Of a stretch of DNA of 64,000 nucleotides, positions 1-12,765 are shown piece by piece. Position numbers and translations under genes: made by a program. This DNA is from Paraspadella gotoi (Eukaryota > Chaetognatha), in the NCBI GenBank assembly GCA_051294375.1, contig CM119265.1, positions 8,688,772 to 8,752,771 of the forward strand, written 5' to 3'. The notes under the pieces were generated by a model. That model was given only the letters and a program-made list of their open reading frames with translations, was not told the origin of the DNA and searched no databases. Position 1 is the first letter of the stretch, and each line of letters begins with the position of its first letter.

Positions 1-1340
1 ACTTTACATTTTTCGGTTTCATGTTAAACTTATCAAATTAGAAAGCAGAATTTTTTCCCCTGCTAGATGAAAAGCATGCAAACCTAGCTAGTGTTACAAA
101 TTAACTGTTAAGGTTTAACTTAAATATTTAAATAGTTTATAACTTTATGGTAAAAAGTGTGGTCGTCACTCGTAGCTATATACGTGCAACTGGCATGCAA
201 AGTTTTTTTGAGGAAAAAGAAAAACATTTTAATTTTACTTTGTCCTGCCCTTTGCTGGAGACAAGACATGAGAGATTACGTCAAACGGTGATTTTACTGC
301 CAAGGTTTTGACATTGCCTATAATTTCTTCACCATTCGAAATTTTATTTAAAACTTACGCCTTACCATATGGACATCAAGCTGGGCACTGTGGGGCAGGC
401 CAAGGCTAGGCAAGGACGAATAAACATGAACATTTCAACGAAATCATTAAGGTTATTCCTGTAACAAGAAACACAAATTCACTGTGACGATTTACGACTT
501 TTTTCGATCGTAGGCATTTATCAACTGTTGCTCGTGTGTTTCTTCTCTGAAATCTACTGAGAGCGTTCCCTTTTGACTAACGTTACAAACTATTGTCATC
601 AAATAAAAGGAACAGCTTTAACGTATAAGAGGGGGCGTTATCCGATGTTTTCAAAATATTAACATCTGCTGACGATGATAACACGGTCCGCCCCTTACTC
701 AAATTTCGTTTCATTATGGTAATATTGTTAGCCTATCATGGTAATTTCAAAAATTGTTTTAATTCGTTCTAAGACAAAACTTTCTCTTTTTTTTCGAAAA
801 AAACATGAATGATGGAATTCGTTTGTCCAAAGCGGAACAACAAATCAAAATAAAATAAAAAGTAACTAATAAAAATAGTCAATGTTCAAAGTTATTCTCT
901 TTCCTCGCGGAACGTTAATCAAGCTTTTTTTTCCCAGACAATATGAACCAGTATTTTACGATCAAGTGCCCGAACCTGTTTGTATGAGAGCTTATGAAAG
1001 AGAAGCAGACTTGAAGCTTGTGGGGTTTTCAGACTCGCTTTGGTAAAAAGTGGGCTTGAGAAACGTCGCCTTCACTGTTGTATCTCGCCATTAGTCGCAA
1101 GAGTTTTTAAAATTGTATCGTAAATTTGCGGAATTACGGTTTTTCGAGCCAGCTTACCAGATAAAGGGGGAAATCAAAATGAAGGGATTCGTTCGTTTTT
1201 ATCTGATTTTTTTTTAGAAGTAGAACATAAATATATTTTGCTGAAGTCTTTTTTTTTCCCCAGTTTTTATGTTATTTGAAATGAGCCTACTGTTTCTTTT
1301 GATTATTGTGACTTAAACTAACTAGAACCAAAAAGCGAAG

Positions 1341-4262
1341 ATGATGGACGGGTTGGACGACGGCCCGACCTACTGGCGGAGTCGACGCCGCCGGGCAAGC
1401 AACAAAACCTCGTGGGGAACGTTGATCTTCAACGTCGACAACTCGCTGTCGTCGATATTTCGACGCGCTCTCCGAGAGGGACAAAGTGAAATTCACGGGC
1501 CACACAAAAGTAAGTCGCTAAGTGCGGAAACAATGACGGCCTAATCCTAATAAAGAAAACAACCGATTCTTGGCTAGCTTCTTACTCTTTCTTCTCCTTT
1601 GCCCGCACCAACGACGCTGTCGGTGTTTCACAGCGCGAGTTTTCCGTCGTCCGTCAACACGAGGAGTTCATTTGGCTCCACGACTTGCTTCGTGGAGACG
1701 GAGGAGTTTTCCGCCTTCCTCATTTCCTCCGGCGCCGGCCCGTCCAGACTTTCGACGCACCTTCCAGAGAGAAACTGCAGAAACTCGGGAAGCGAGAACA
1801 CCATGACCAAGGAGGAGTTCAACAAAATGAAGGCCGAACTCGAGGCGTTGAGGTCTTTCATGAAATTGTACAACCAATATAAATTATCCATTCATTTTAA
1901 TAAATAAGCTATCTTGCCCCTGACTTTGGACAGGGCTTTGGTGGTTTAGCCTCCATCACTCTTACAAGTAATGACCATAGCAGGTCCCTGCAAGCTTTTC
2001 AATCAAAGACTCTCTCACAGCCTGTTTATTCACTCCCAGAGTACTGGGCTTCCCATCAATTGAAAGTGGTATAAATATTTCAAAGAATGTTTCAATTGTC
2101 ACTTGTATTGTATTATTTTTTTTTTAAACTTCTTTATTCGGGGCTGGAGAATCCGTTCTCCGTTTGTGAGAAGCAGTTGCCAGCCGGTCGTAGGACTTTC
2201 GAATAAATTGACGACTGTAGATTGTGCTTACTTCTGAATAACCGTTTTTGTCCATGCTCAAAATTTAATAAATTCTTTCTATGAGAGAAAAAGTTTCTAA
2301 AAGTAAATGTGATCTAGTTTCTAGTGTGGCGATCCTAAATCTCAGCTCGTCCCATTAGCTTGGACATTCTGGGTTAATCTCTTACCAACCGTGAGTTCCG
2401 GGTTTCTAAATTTTACTCTCGCCGACTGCGGTTTTGGCGGCTTTGAAAAACTATTTAAAAATATTTATCTTAAAAAATTTTTGTTTTAAATATTACCTAA
2501 TTACCCTATACCCTAAACCCTTTTAACCAAAATACGCCTAACTTTAAAAACCACCCCTTAAAGCACCCTTAACCCTAATCCCTCCCCTAACCCGTTCGTC
2601 GAAGTAAGGTGTGATGCGCCGGCATAAGACGCTAGTGACATGGGGTGGTCACTGGTCACAGAGGTCCAAAGCCATGAGCGCCATCTGTCGGGAGATGCCT
2701 CACACCCCGGGCATCAGATGATCGCATGCTCACAGTAGCATTTCTTCGAATGCTTTTTTAGGGTCTTTTTTTTTTTTTAGAGGACCAGAATAAGAATATT
2801 TATTTAATGGATGTAGAAAAATTTTTTTAATGTAAAAAAATTCAAAAACCCCGTCCTTTTCATTTTTCATTTCACGTTAAGGGAATATCTTGCCCACATT
2901 CAAGGAAAACTGTGGCGAGCACGAAGTATTTTTGCAACGGATCGGCCAGCCATCCTGTGATTGCGCACAAGACCACAATTTCAGAGTTTTTCTCGTGTGA
3001 GTAAACAATTGTATGTTAAACTGCTTTTGTTTATATACTCTGGAGTATTGTTTAGTTTTGTAACCACGTTTTTTTAAAGATTTGATAAAAACTATTAATC
3101 ATCAGTTCCCTAGGAAATACAACGGAAGACTTGAACGCTGAGGGGAAGAACAAAAAAAGAACTGGTTGGCGGTTTCTTCAGCAAAAGTCACCGAAGTCCG
3201 CGGACGAGCTATTGCTATCCGGACAGAGGACATCGACGAACAAGTTCGAACAAGAAAAAGCCTATTCCTGTTGATTATCACAGGGAAAATTGGAACTTCG
3301 GACCGAAAATGCCGATAAGATGACTAAGAACACAAAAGTCAGTGTCTAATAATGGACATTCTAAATACCTTTGTATATATGCTTTTTTACTGTCGACCCC
3401 CTCGACTTGGCCAATTCTACATTCAACATAAGCTCGACGCTAATCAGCCTTCGTCAATCGAGAATCCCTGCTTGGAGAAGAAATTCATCGTCAAGTCTCG
3501 GACGTATTGGAAAGAGGGCGTAAACTGGAAGGCCGGGTGGCCTCGGACGAAGACCTCAAGCTTTTCCGACACGTAAGTTCGTTACAATGTACCCGCAGTT
3601 CTCTAGTCTCAGATTATGTTATCAAAGTGAATTTATGTTTATCCATTCTTCATTTGCCTGTCGTTATTTATTTTACAACAAATTAAGAGTTAGAAATTAT
3701 TTTGCATTGATGAGAAAGCCCCAAAACGAGGGTCTTGAGATTAAAATAATATAAAATACATATTCTTATTTCGGCCGTCTAGCCTTCGTTACTACTTGAG
3801 GGGACTCAGCTGCTGCGAAGACTTGTTGACCGTCGGGCGAGTCGCTCGCCAACTACGAAAACGCCAACAAAGAACCTGGATCGTGCACGAGCAAAAAACC
3901 AAAGACGTTTTCAAGCCGCGCGAGAACACCCAGCAGGTCAGTCACGCTCTTTTGCGGGACGCTAATTGCTTTCGCCAAATCGTGTTTTGCGAGTGATTCC
4001 TAAAGTATTTTAAACTAATGCTATTAATTACATTTATGCTTTTGATTTCTTGCCCTATTTAATTGCTCACAGATAAATGTCGAAAAAGTTTGGACAACAT
4101 AGCGAGTTGGGAAGGGGAGGAATTTGGCCGAGTTTCGTAGCGAGAAGAGTGCAAAATGTTTCGCAAGAATTTGACTGGATCTCGCCGATTGGAGATCAAG
4201 CACGCCAAGGCCGAAAGCGGCCCTGTTTCAAGAAGCATCAACTCTCTTAAAAGCATTAGGTT
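1341..4262 (+). pseudogene. SNX6 copy A, seven exons broken by indels
   Basis: All seven SNX6 coding exons of copy B can be found in order: about 1,341-1,509, 1,613-1,850, 2,888-2,998, 3,113-3,338, 3,404-3,571, 3,782-3,940 and 4,073-4,262. Each contains frame-shifting indels. For example exon 1 keeps MMDGLDDGP and then shifts frame, and exon 2 has an extra base inside the PX domain. Splice sites are mostly preserved. The damage is spread evenly over exons and introns, so I read it as sequencing error in a duplicate contig end rather than a decayed gene, but as written it cannot encode SNX6. Confidence 0.85.
2411..2608. mobile_element. MITE-like inverted-repeat element, copy A of SNX6 intron 2
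   Basis: Copy A version of the element described at 19,718-19,914. The left end reads TTTTACTCTCGCCGAC and the right end is a damaged complement (CGTTCGTCGAAGTAAGG). The interior holds CCCTAA-like runs. It has the same position and orientation as in copies B and C, so it predates whatever produced the copies. Confidence 0.6.
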
Positions 4263-4984
4263 GAAACTATTTTTTAAAAAATATGGGGACGTGATTCTGA
4301 TTTCGTTTTTTTTTTTATTTCGAACGAGATCACAAGTTTATTAACATTTTCGGCTATGGTGGTTTAGTGCAGTTTTTATGAAGGCTTTTATTTACTATTT
4401 CTAGTCTTATTTAGGTAGTTATTCGAATTTCGCTATCAATGATAAAATCTTTCGCCAATTTTTTTTTCACATTCATAAGCACTTGATTTGTAAATTAAAT
4501 GCGATTGAATCAATTATTAAATTATTTTAACATGGCGGTTTTTATTGGCTCGTACCAATGGTTTCAAAACGGATGTTTGAAAGAAAAAAAAATAAATGGA
4601 AACCGACGAGGAAACGTATTGCTTTCGACGACGACATTTAAGATTTGTAGTTTTTTTAACAAACAATTAATTAATTAGCTCGCTAGTTTTTATTTTTTAG
4701 CATTCGGCTTCATAGCTAAACAGCGGACTTTAATCGGTTTGAAGGCAAAATCTGCCACTCCTAGACATTGACTCTTCATAGGAATAAAAAATGAATATTA
4801 GCTTTATCAAAACAAAAGCGAATTTTCTTAAACTTGAATCAAGTTTGGGAAAATCCTGTTCTCTTCCTGAAGCCCAACACTTGAATTTAAAAACCTAAGG
4901 AAGTTGAATCGCACAACTTTATTTCGATAATACAGCTTGGCCAAAAAACAACCGTTGTGCGAAGAACATTTTTTTTAAAAATTT

Positions 4985-5820
4985 CTTTAAGTAAAAAGCT
5001 GTATCAGTTTCGTGACCGGTCGGCGGAATAGAATGAAAGTTGTGAGAGATTTATATTGGAATGCTGGGTTTTTGAGCGCGCCTCAAATATTCTCTTATAA
5101 GCGAAGCTTTTTTCACTTTCAAGTTGCGTGATCCGTCTGACTTTGATTCCAGATCTTTGAAAAGGTCGTCGTTTTGTTTCTTTAGCCTATGGACAACGAC
5201 ACCAGGAATACTAAAAAAAAACAAATTCCCAAGTTTAGTTTCTTGATGCTGTATTGACGGTGTTCTAACTGTTTTCCCAAGTTACCTTGATTTTCAAATT
5301 TTTCTGATGGTCTTGCCGAACTCACCGCAAGGCTTCATTGAGTCTAAAAAATGCCTGTACAATAAAATTAAAAAGAAAAAACGATACAAAAGGAATTCTT
5401 TGCCTTTTTCTATCCTCCATGTGCATGTTAGTCACGTTAAAAGCGTTAAAACATTTTTATGCTCTCGTGGAAGACAATTAAAAAATTGTAGTCACATTAT
5501 AAATAAAATAGGTTTTCACGTAATTCGTTTGAAGGGTTTTGTTTTAAATTTGTGAAGAATTAGTTTTTCTGTATTGTACCCGATTGTTTTGGTGTGCTCA
5601 TGATTATACTAGGAGCATTGACCATGAGCTGCCATGAAAAAGATAGTTTCGTGAGATAACAGATTATTAACCCTTTTGAAAGTTGCTGATCATTTCATTC
5701 GTAATTCTTCCTTATCTTTACAATGATAAGACCTTCCAAGTTGCTGATTGACTTCCGCAATTCTTGCCATTTGAAACTATGAGTTGTTCTTGGTTGGCCT
5801 TCAAACTGTTATTCCTGCAA
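4985..5820 (-). pseudogene. SAPCD2-like gene 3' exons, copy A
   Basis: Counterparts of the last three coding exons of the SAPCD2-like gene are at about 5,715-5,817, 5,287-5,357 and 4,987-5,210 on the minus strand. The last carries the coiled-coil end of the protein. Acceptor and donor sites are recognisable, but small indels interrupt the frames compared with copy B. The rest of the gene is absent because copy A ends at about 6,825. Confidence 0.75.
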
Positions 5821-6254
5821 ATATTTTAATTTTATTCGTATAATGCAATTAAACGAGTTAAATATAGAAACGTTTGAACCATAAAACTAAGCCATTTTAT
5901 TCCCCTGCAACGTTTAAAATGCGGTACATTTTTTTCATTAGTGTAACGAGGTTTAAAGCGTCTCTTTTAAAAAATACTATAAAAATTTAGTTTTTAACCT
6001 CGTGGAAAAAAAAGTTTTTAAAACAACTGTAATAATATACTGAAAGTATTTGTCAAAAAACGGTTGAACTCATTATATTATATTTATTTACTGCTGTTGA
6101 TTAAAATATTAAGCGCTTCACATTCGTCAAGAGTTATGTTGTTCATAAATTATAATTTTTGAATATTTCTGTTACAACAGTAAATGTAAAAATCAAATTT
6201 TGTTCTTTTAAATTCTTAAAATTAGTCAATTTGTGTTTTTTTCAAATTTCTTTT

Positions 6255-6745
6255 AGATTGGCTTCCCCTATCCAAAGTTTGAGTTTTCTATCATTTTCCT
6301 AAGCCAGAACGTTTATTATTAGAGAGAATATTGTAATGATTTTAATGATGTGATCCAAGAATGGGCCAGACATGTATTTTCGTGAAGTTTATCGGTGATG
6401 TTTCTTGCTTAAAATGTATTAAGTTTAATAAAGTGATATATTTTAAACCAGTATTAAATTTACGGTGTTGGTGAGATTGATAATGCATGATTTTCTGAAC
6501 GTCATGGGGCTTTTTTCTCTTTAATATTGCTTCTCCAAACATTTTGCTTGATCCACCGCCAAGACCTTCGTTTAATATAGTTCCGCCATTCCATCCAGGG
6601 ATTACAGCTCGTGATACTGTATTGTATCGTTGAAAAACTTCTTCTTGAAATGGTTGCTGGTTTGCGTTAACTATTATGTTTTTGATTTTGACATTTATTT
6701 CAATTGCCTTACTTCCTAGAAATCAAGGCTCCGTTTTCAATATGC
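6255..6745 (-). pseudogene. Gene X2 3' part, copy A
   Basis: The region corresponds to the last two X2 exons of copy B. The FGEAIL motif is readable on the minus strand near 6,520-6,542 but the frame then shifts. The copy is truncated on its 5' side by the segment breakpoint at about 6,825. Confidence 0.6.
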
Positions 6746-6824
6746 GGTTAGGACGAGGAAATTCTGTAAGATAATTTTTCTTAAATTTGGGGGGTTTCAT
6801 CAAAATTGTCAGAAATCTATGCTC

Positions 6825-7911
6825 GTTTATGCATCCTCCTCTCTTTTTCGACCCCTCAGACTCAACCTCCCCGCTTCCCTATTTTCAGAACTATTGCCGG
6901 CATTGCCCATTGACGGCATTGCCTATTGCCGGCATTGCCCATTGACTTCTGATAAAAAAAATATTTTTTCCCGCTCTGAAGCCCAAATTGTTGAGCACGA
7001 CGATTCTTAACTGTTCGTTCTCACTGTCGCTTCTACAATCGTTCCACTCTACCATCAGAAGCGTCTTCGTCGTACAGGGTCATCAGCTTCAAAGAGTAAA
7101 TGGGAGTCCCCATGGGGTCGGGGAAGGGGATCGATGGGGGAAGAGTCTATGCATGGGCAAAAAATGAGGTGGAGAGCTCCTCGCGGCTTCCCCCCCCAAC
7201 GACACGAGTCCGTCGAACGGGCGGTCCGCCGAGTAGATTTTCGAGCAACCCAAATCGGGCTTCCCTGGTGGACGGGATCGAGGCTGATCAAAAAATTAAA
7301 ACCGGCGAATAAATGAACCGGTCGCATCGACTGGATCGATAATGAGGCTAAAATGGAGACGATTGGCGATGCGTCTCATTAATGGTCGATGAAAAGAGTG
7401 AGAGCGAGACCGGTTAACGTCGCGATGCAAGCGAAAAGGTTGAATTTTTTTCTCGTCCAAAGAAAAATTCAAAGGAATATCTTCACAACACAAAAGATCT
7501 TATTAATCGATACAAATAGAAAAAAAAAGAGAACTTATTGTATTAAGCATACGCACGCAATATTATTATAAATAAATATTACGGAATAAATAGTAGACGT
7601 TGAAAATTTTTTTTAAAAAAATTTTCATTCGAACATCTCTCGACTCCCTCTTCTTTTTCCCCGTGATTGGCTTGTCAGTTAGCACAAGGATTGTGAAAAT
7701 AATATTAAAACTTTTTCAGACGTATAGACATTCAGAGATATTGACATTCAGACGTAAAGACAGCGCTTTAGATCGAAGCCGAAAAAAATCAGCGCCCCTT
7801 TATCTCGGCTCCCTTCTGCGAGACTAAGGCAATCAGGATTCCAGCTCCGTCTCTTTTTCTTCTTTGTAGTTTTGATATTCATTTTGATTCCTTTTCGGTT
7901 TTCCCGACTAT

Positions 7912-7988
<77 letters not shown>

Positions 7989-10432
7989 TTCGGTCGAACC
8001 TGTTGCCTTCGCCGTCGGAATCGTCGCACCGAAAGTGTCGAAACCGCCCTCGCGCGATCCCTTCGAGCGAGACGAAAGGACAAAAGGAATCAATTAAATT
8101 CCCTCTCAGTCGGGACAATGTCCCAAACTCTGGACCAAAGGGTCCCCCACATTTTCTCGACTGACATAGGGAACTTTGTCCTTTTAGTATTTTTTGTTTT
8201 GTTAATGTTTTGAGTCTAGACGGCGCGATCTCGTTTGTTTTATTGATGCCAACTCGCGCCGCTTTGACGAAAAAAGGCATGATCAAATAAAGATCAGATG
8301 AAAATATTTTTTGTAAAATTGTATGTCTCTTTTTATGTTTAGTCATTATTTTTTGTACGTATTTCTTTCTTTCTCTGGTCTTTCTTTCTTTAGTTTTTCT
8401 TCAAAATTCTTTCTCCTTTCATTTGTTTCCAACTTTCACCTCAGATTTTTCAAATCCATTCCACCTCCGTAAACCCTCTCCATTTTTCGTTCGGCGTCCA
8501 TTTCCAGATAGCCAGGCCGCCTAATAGTGAATAGCATTGTCTGTAAGAACGTCTGTAAAAACGTTGTCTGTAAGAACGCTCATAAATTTATCGACGAAGT
8601 TTTAAGGCGAAAGGCAATTGAGAATATTCATATTTCATTCAGAACTGGTTTTTAAAATTTTATTTTATTTTAAATTGCTACTTTTACTACCGTCTTAAAA
8701 CCTGCCCTCTCTGAAGGAAAAAGATATGTTCTGTCGCCTTCGTCTCGTTAGTCGCAGCAGCATGATTCGAATCTCCAACTCATATCTATGTACGTCGATC
8801 GGACAATCAAGTGTCGACTAATGACCGAATAAAGAGGGCCAAGTACAGACCCTCGATATCTTAAGTCAAACATCTCCGATCTCCGACCCCCTCTCCACTC
8901 CCTTACCCCGTTCCCGAACCAGTCTTTGGCCAAGTAGCGTCCAAGAGGTCATTGAGCGAAACATCCGAAGCAGAAGACAAATACTTTCGACGTATGGGGC
9001 CTCTAGAGATTTATAACAGTGGATTTGAAAATAATTGAGCCATAATTATAATAGTAAAGGCTGATAAATATTTGGAAACCTGTCTGGGGACAGAATTTTA
9101 ACAATCTTTCGAATTCGAGGAACAAAATCGAATTAGGTACTAAATCATACGTAATGCGTAACGGCTGTATGAGTATTTGTTGTTCAAATAGAGTCTTGTA
9201 TTGTTATTTTAATTTAAATCCGTAACAACCTAAATTAAGAAACAACAGGAACTTGGATCGCAGAAAAAAAAACTTTTACTTACATTTTATTTGATTTTTT
9301 ATTTATTTATTTGTTTTTACTTTAAATATCAGTATTCGGCAAGTTTTGTTAAGCTTCCTTAATCAACCTTAACATTCTTTTTCCCGAGAAATGAAGATCG
9401 ATCAACCGGATCTTCTCCCAGTCCCTTGCAATCCAACCGCACCACGATGCATTTTGCGATGTGTGAGGCCCCCAAATATGTGAACTATCTCCTTCATTTT
9501 TAAGATCGGTCTTCGCCCGTCATCTCCGGATGCTGGGATGAACATGGACCTCCCCGCGTGTCTTGGGGGTCTGTCTCATGAGAGTTTCAACTGGGGTTGA
9601 TCAACCATGTAAAAATCTATTTTTTTTAAAGAATTATTTAAATATGGCGAAGTGGTACAACGATACATTCACTATTTAGAAAGATCAAAGGCTTAAAGTT
9701 ATATGTAACTACAAAAAAAGTGGGGTTGAGGTGACGGTCAATAAAGGGCGAGCGGTCACATTTCAATGGGTGGTCCGTCTAGATATTTTCACGAGCCTAC
9801 TCACTCGGCCTCCTAATAACACGACGTCGAGTCGTCAGACGGAGAAATGAAAAAAGTCATTAAGAGTCAGAAAATTGCCGCTCGATCATTTCCGAGAACA
9901 AAATTGCCTTCCGAGAGGAAGGGAGCTGGGGGTTCTTAATTTCGAGAGGTTCCTTTGCTTACGTTGACCCGATGGCCGCCAGCTTCGCCTTCCGTCAAGT
10001 CATCCTAATTCATTCCCAACGCCCCCCCCCCAGACAGCCCTCAAAAACGGTCTGGCCTCTTACCGTGGTCATTCGCTCCACTTTAAAACTCGTTCGAGCC
10101 TTGTTTCGAATCGCAGAAGAAAGGGCTCCGTTATCTTTGTTCGTTATCCAAGAGTTTTTCTCGTTTCGGCGCTTCCTGTGAACCCCCTTCTTTGTCCACA
10201 GGACTATCTCCATCTTTCACAAAGGAAATCTGACCGCCGACGCTCCTATTAGAGTTTATAAGGGTTCTTCAGCGAAAAAGACGAGACTCAAATAATTAGG
10301 CGTCCAACATTCTTGAAATCGTCATTACAATTTACAGATGATAAAATGTTGTTGTTGTTGTTGTTGGCGATATTACCTTGTCCGCGATCGACAAAAAAAA
10401 AACAACTTAAAATTGATGATTCCTATTTTTAG
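6825..10432. other. Gene-poor single-copy stretch
   Basis: I find no exon I can support here. The short open frames are uncharacteristic, and several overlap the CT microsatellite at 7,915. A small direct repeat built on ATTGCCGGCATTGCC occurs at about 6,892-6,946. The transmembrane 1-5 exons of the GPCR beginning at 10,433 would be expected upstream of it, but I could not find hydrophobic exons in this stretch on the plus strand. They may lie beyond a very long intron or have been lost at the copy A junction. Confidence 0.5.
7915..7986. repeat. (CT)n microsatellite, about 72 bp
   Basis: An uninterrupted CT dinucleotide run. Leu-Ser or Arg-Glu repeat open frames across it are artefacts of the repeat. 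Confidence 0.97.
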
Positions 10433-12156
10433 GCGATGGTCGAGCAAAGACTGGGCGACAAAACACGCTGTCAAATCTGATGAGAATACGAACGGACAAG
10501 GCAACGCCTCGTCTCCTGGAGAAGCGTCAAATTACAGCGGAAGAAGAAACTCGATGGAACTCATGGAGGTAACAATTTGAAATTAGTTAATAACAAAATC
10601 AAAATTTATTTACCAACAATCAACCAATCAACTAAAACGAGATATGTATGTTGAAAATAAACGAATCGCATCTTATTAAAATACATACAAATCTCCGCAG
10701 CAGCAGCGGCGACGCGACGGAGAGAGTGCCAGTCGGGATGGAGGCGTCCGCTCGCCGAAACGAAAACCGCGGCGCCAGCGGAAGGACGACGACGATCGAA
10801 TGACCTGCACGAGCGGGATCGCCCCTCGCGCCAAGATCAAGACTATCAAAATGACCCTAGTCTTCGTCACTAGTAATAAAATTAGGAGATCGATAACCTT
10901 GAACCGTTTGAAATCAAAAAATTGATTCATTTATAGCGTTCGTCCTTTGCTACTGCCCGTATTTCGTTTTCGACCTACTTCATGTCTTCGGAGTGATTCA
11001 CCCAGGAAACAGAATCACGGGCTTCATGCAATGTTTGGCGACGCTCAATTCAGCCATAAACCCCATTATTTACTCCATTTTTAATCCCAAAGTCTTGGAC
11101 ATGTTCAAGTGAGTTTCGACCGAAATTAGTAATTTCACATAAACAAAATGCTTCACATTTAAAAGTACAATTTTTTCTTCTGCTGAAGGAATACGCGATT
11201 TTGTCCGCCCATATGCAGAGTTTTTCGATTCTTCTGTAAACTTTGCAACCGCGATTGTGGACAGGTAATGCACATGTAATTTGCATATTGAATATAATAT
11301 TCTAACATTTCAAAATGGGTTAATTTTATTTTCGCCGACCGGGGAACCTCTTAACCCCACCCTTAAACTACCCTAACCTTTAACCTTTGTTGGTAAAAAT
11401 AAAATTAATTTTAATTATAATTAATAATTAAATATTAATTTTTTGATTACTTTTACTTTCGCCAACAGGGGTTAAGGGTTAAAGTTAATAATGGCTTAGT
11501 GGTAGTTTAAAATTAAAGGTTAAAAAGGTTTAAAATTAAATTAATTAAATAATAATTTGTATTAATTTTTTTAAAAAATAAATATTTTTAAATTATTTTT
11601 CAAAATACGCCAAAACCACGGTCGGCGAAAGTAAAATTTTGCCTACAAAATTATATCACTAATTCTGTAGGACCAAAGGGCGGCCGCTAAACGTTCCCAT
11701 TCCACTTACGGCGGCGTTTGCACGGAAACCATTGTATTGGGCGAATCTATTCGGCGGACCACCCCCCAGAAGACTATATGTAACACCACCATACCATCCC
11801 CAGCGAAGAAGGAATTGGTAAGAATAAGAATAATAAGAATTAGAATAAGAGGCATTTCAGATGAACGGATGTTTGATTGTTCGGCAGTCATAATAAGAAG
11901 CTTCAATAATTAAATTTCCCATTTTCCACAGCAAGCACTGGTGGTTACGTATTCGGGCTCGATCGGAGGCAGCGGAAGCGAGAACCAATCCTCGCCACCC
12001 GACGTTGGAGATTCGACAGAACGCAACCCTCAACTGAACGAAAATACGCAGCTCGCTTTAACCGCTCACGCGTTTCAAGAGGAAGCGACCAAAGTTTACA
12101 AATCCAATCATTACCTTTTGTCTGTTCCATCTTCTAGTCCCGGACAGGGTGTTTGA
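10433..12156 (+). CDS. Rhodopsin-class neuropeptide GPCR, C-terminal exons only
   Basis: Six phase-consistent coding exons: 10,433-10,568, 10,701-10,872, 10,937-11,108, 11,219-11,264, 11,671-11,817 and 11,932-12,156, ending in TGA. They encode about 299 residues: a long polar third intracellular loop, transmembrane 6, transmembrane 7 with NPIIY (the NPxxY motif), a helix 8 with Cys residues (FCKLCNRDCG) and a Ser/Thr-rich tail of about 130 residues. The KTIKMT lead-in, FDLLHVFG after helix 6 and LNSAINPIIY resemble the CCAP/neuropeptide S/vasopressin receptor branch. That assignment is from recalled family motifs, so the ligand is open. The usual CWxP of helix 6 reads CYCP. Transmembrane 1-5 and the start codon were not found, so this is a partial gene. 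Exon 2 begins with tandem CAG acceptors, so its start may shift by three bases. Confidence 0.85.
11321..11640. mobile_element. Composite MITE-like element with inverted ends
   Basis: The left end reads TTTTATTTTCGCCGACCGG and the right end is its near-complement, CGGTCGGCGAAAGTAAAA. It is about 320 bp, twice the length of the simple element at 13,562. A further inward end (TTTTACTTTCGCCAAC) lies near 11,450, which suggests two elements or a head-to-head partial dimer. It sits in the GPCR intron between 11,264 and 11,671 and has no coding capacity. Confidence 0.7.
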
Positions 12157-12428
12157 ACTTTAGTTACCCAAGCCACCCTTGGACGCTTATTACCTTTCAG
12201 TATTGTTTTTCGAAATGCCACATCCGACGCGGTTTTCTCAGCGGGTTCGAGTTGCAAACAAGTTGCATAGCAATTGTCAAGAGGCGAAAACGTTCTAAAT
12301 GAAAGATCTCGTTTGCTATCTCCATTGTGCTAATCTGTATTAAATGGACCAAAGGAAAAAAATCGACTGTTGTGTGTATCGTATAAGTATTTTTTTCCGT
12401 GTCCGACGTGAATTTGTGTGAATTATGA

Positions 12429-12434
12429 AATAAA
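12429..12434 (+). promoter_or_regulatory. Poly(A) signal AATAAA of the GPCR gene
   Basis: A canonical AATAAA about 275 bases after the GPCR stop codon. It is the first good signal downstream on the plus strand. Confidence 0.6.
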
Positions 12435-12765
12435 CTCGATAGTTTCGTCTAGCTGATGTAATAAAACTATCTGAGAAACTGAACCATAATCATGATGATG
12501 ATAGGTCCTAGTATTAAATAAAAAAATTGGATCGATAAAAATATATTTCACTACCAATTCCCGGCCGAGAAATCGCGAAAATGAGATCAGGTTTAGCTAT
12601 ATAGAAAAAAATAAAAATTGTGACTAGAAAATTACTCCTTGACTTGGCAATAGGCGACTAAGGCGTTTCAGGTTCGCGGCTACATTCCAACGTAATTGAC
12701 GCGTAAACTTTTGAACTTTTCGCCTGCAAAATCGAGTCTTTTCCGACCAACAATCACCGACTCCG

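Larger units (their letters stand above)
1..6825. repeat. Large repeated segment, copy A
   Basis: The sequence matches 17,206 to about 24,057 (copy B) in the same orientation, starting from the first base of the window, so it may extend further left. Similarity stops just after position 6,820, where copy B continues into gene X2 and this copy switches to unrelated DNA. Against copy B it has frequent one-base insertions and deletions, many in homopolymers, in exons and introns alike. That is the pattern of unpolished long reads rather than evolutionary drift, which would favour substitutions and spare coding frames. Confidence 0.9.

Noticed and set aside
1341-4262. Copies A and C as evolved pseudogenes
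   Set aside because: Indels are as dense in introns as in exons and favour homopolymers, with few substitutions; sequencing error explains this better, though it is not proven.
7748-8346. Minus-strand frames with long Arg-Glu repeats and plus-strand Leu-Ser repeats
   Set aside because: They are translations of the CT microsatellite with short unrelated flanks; no splice support.
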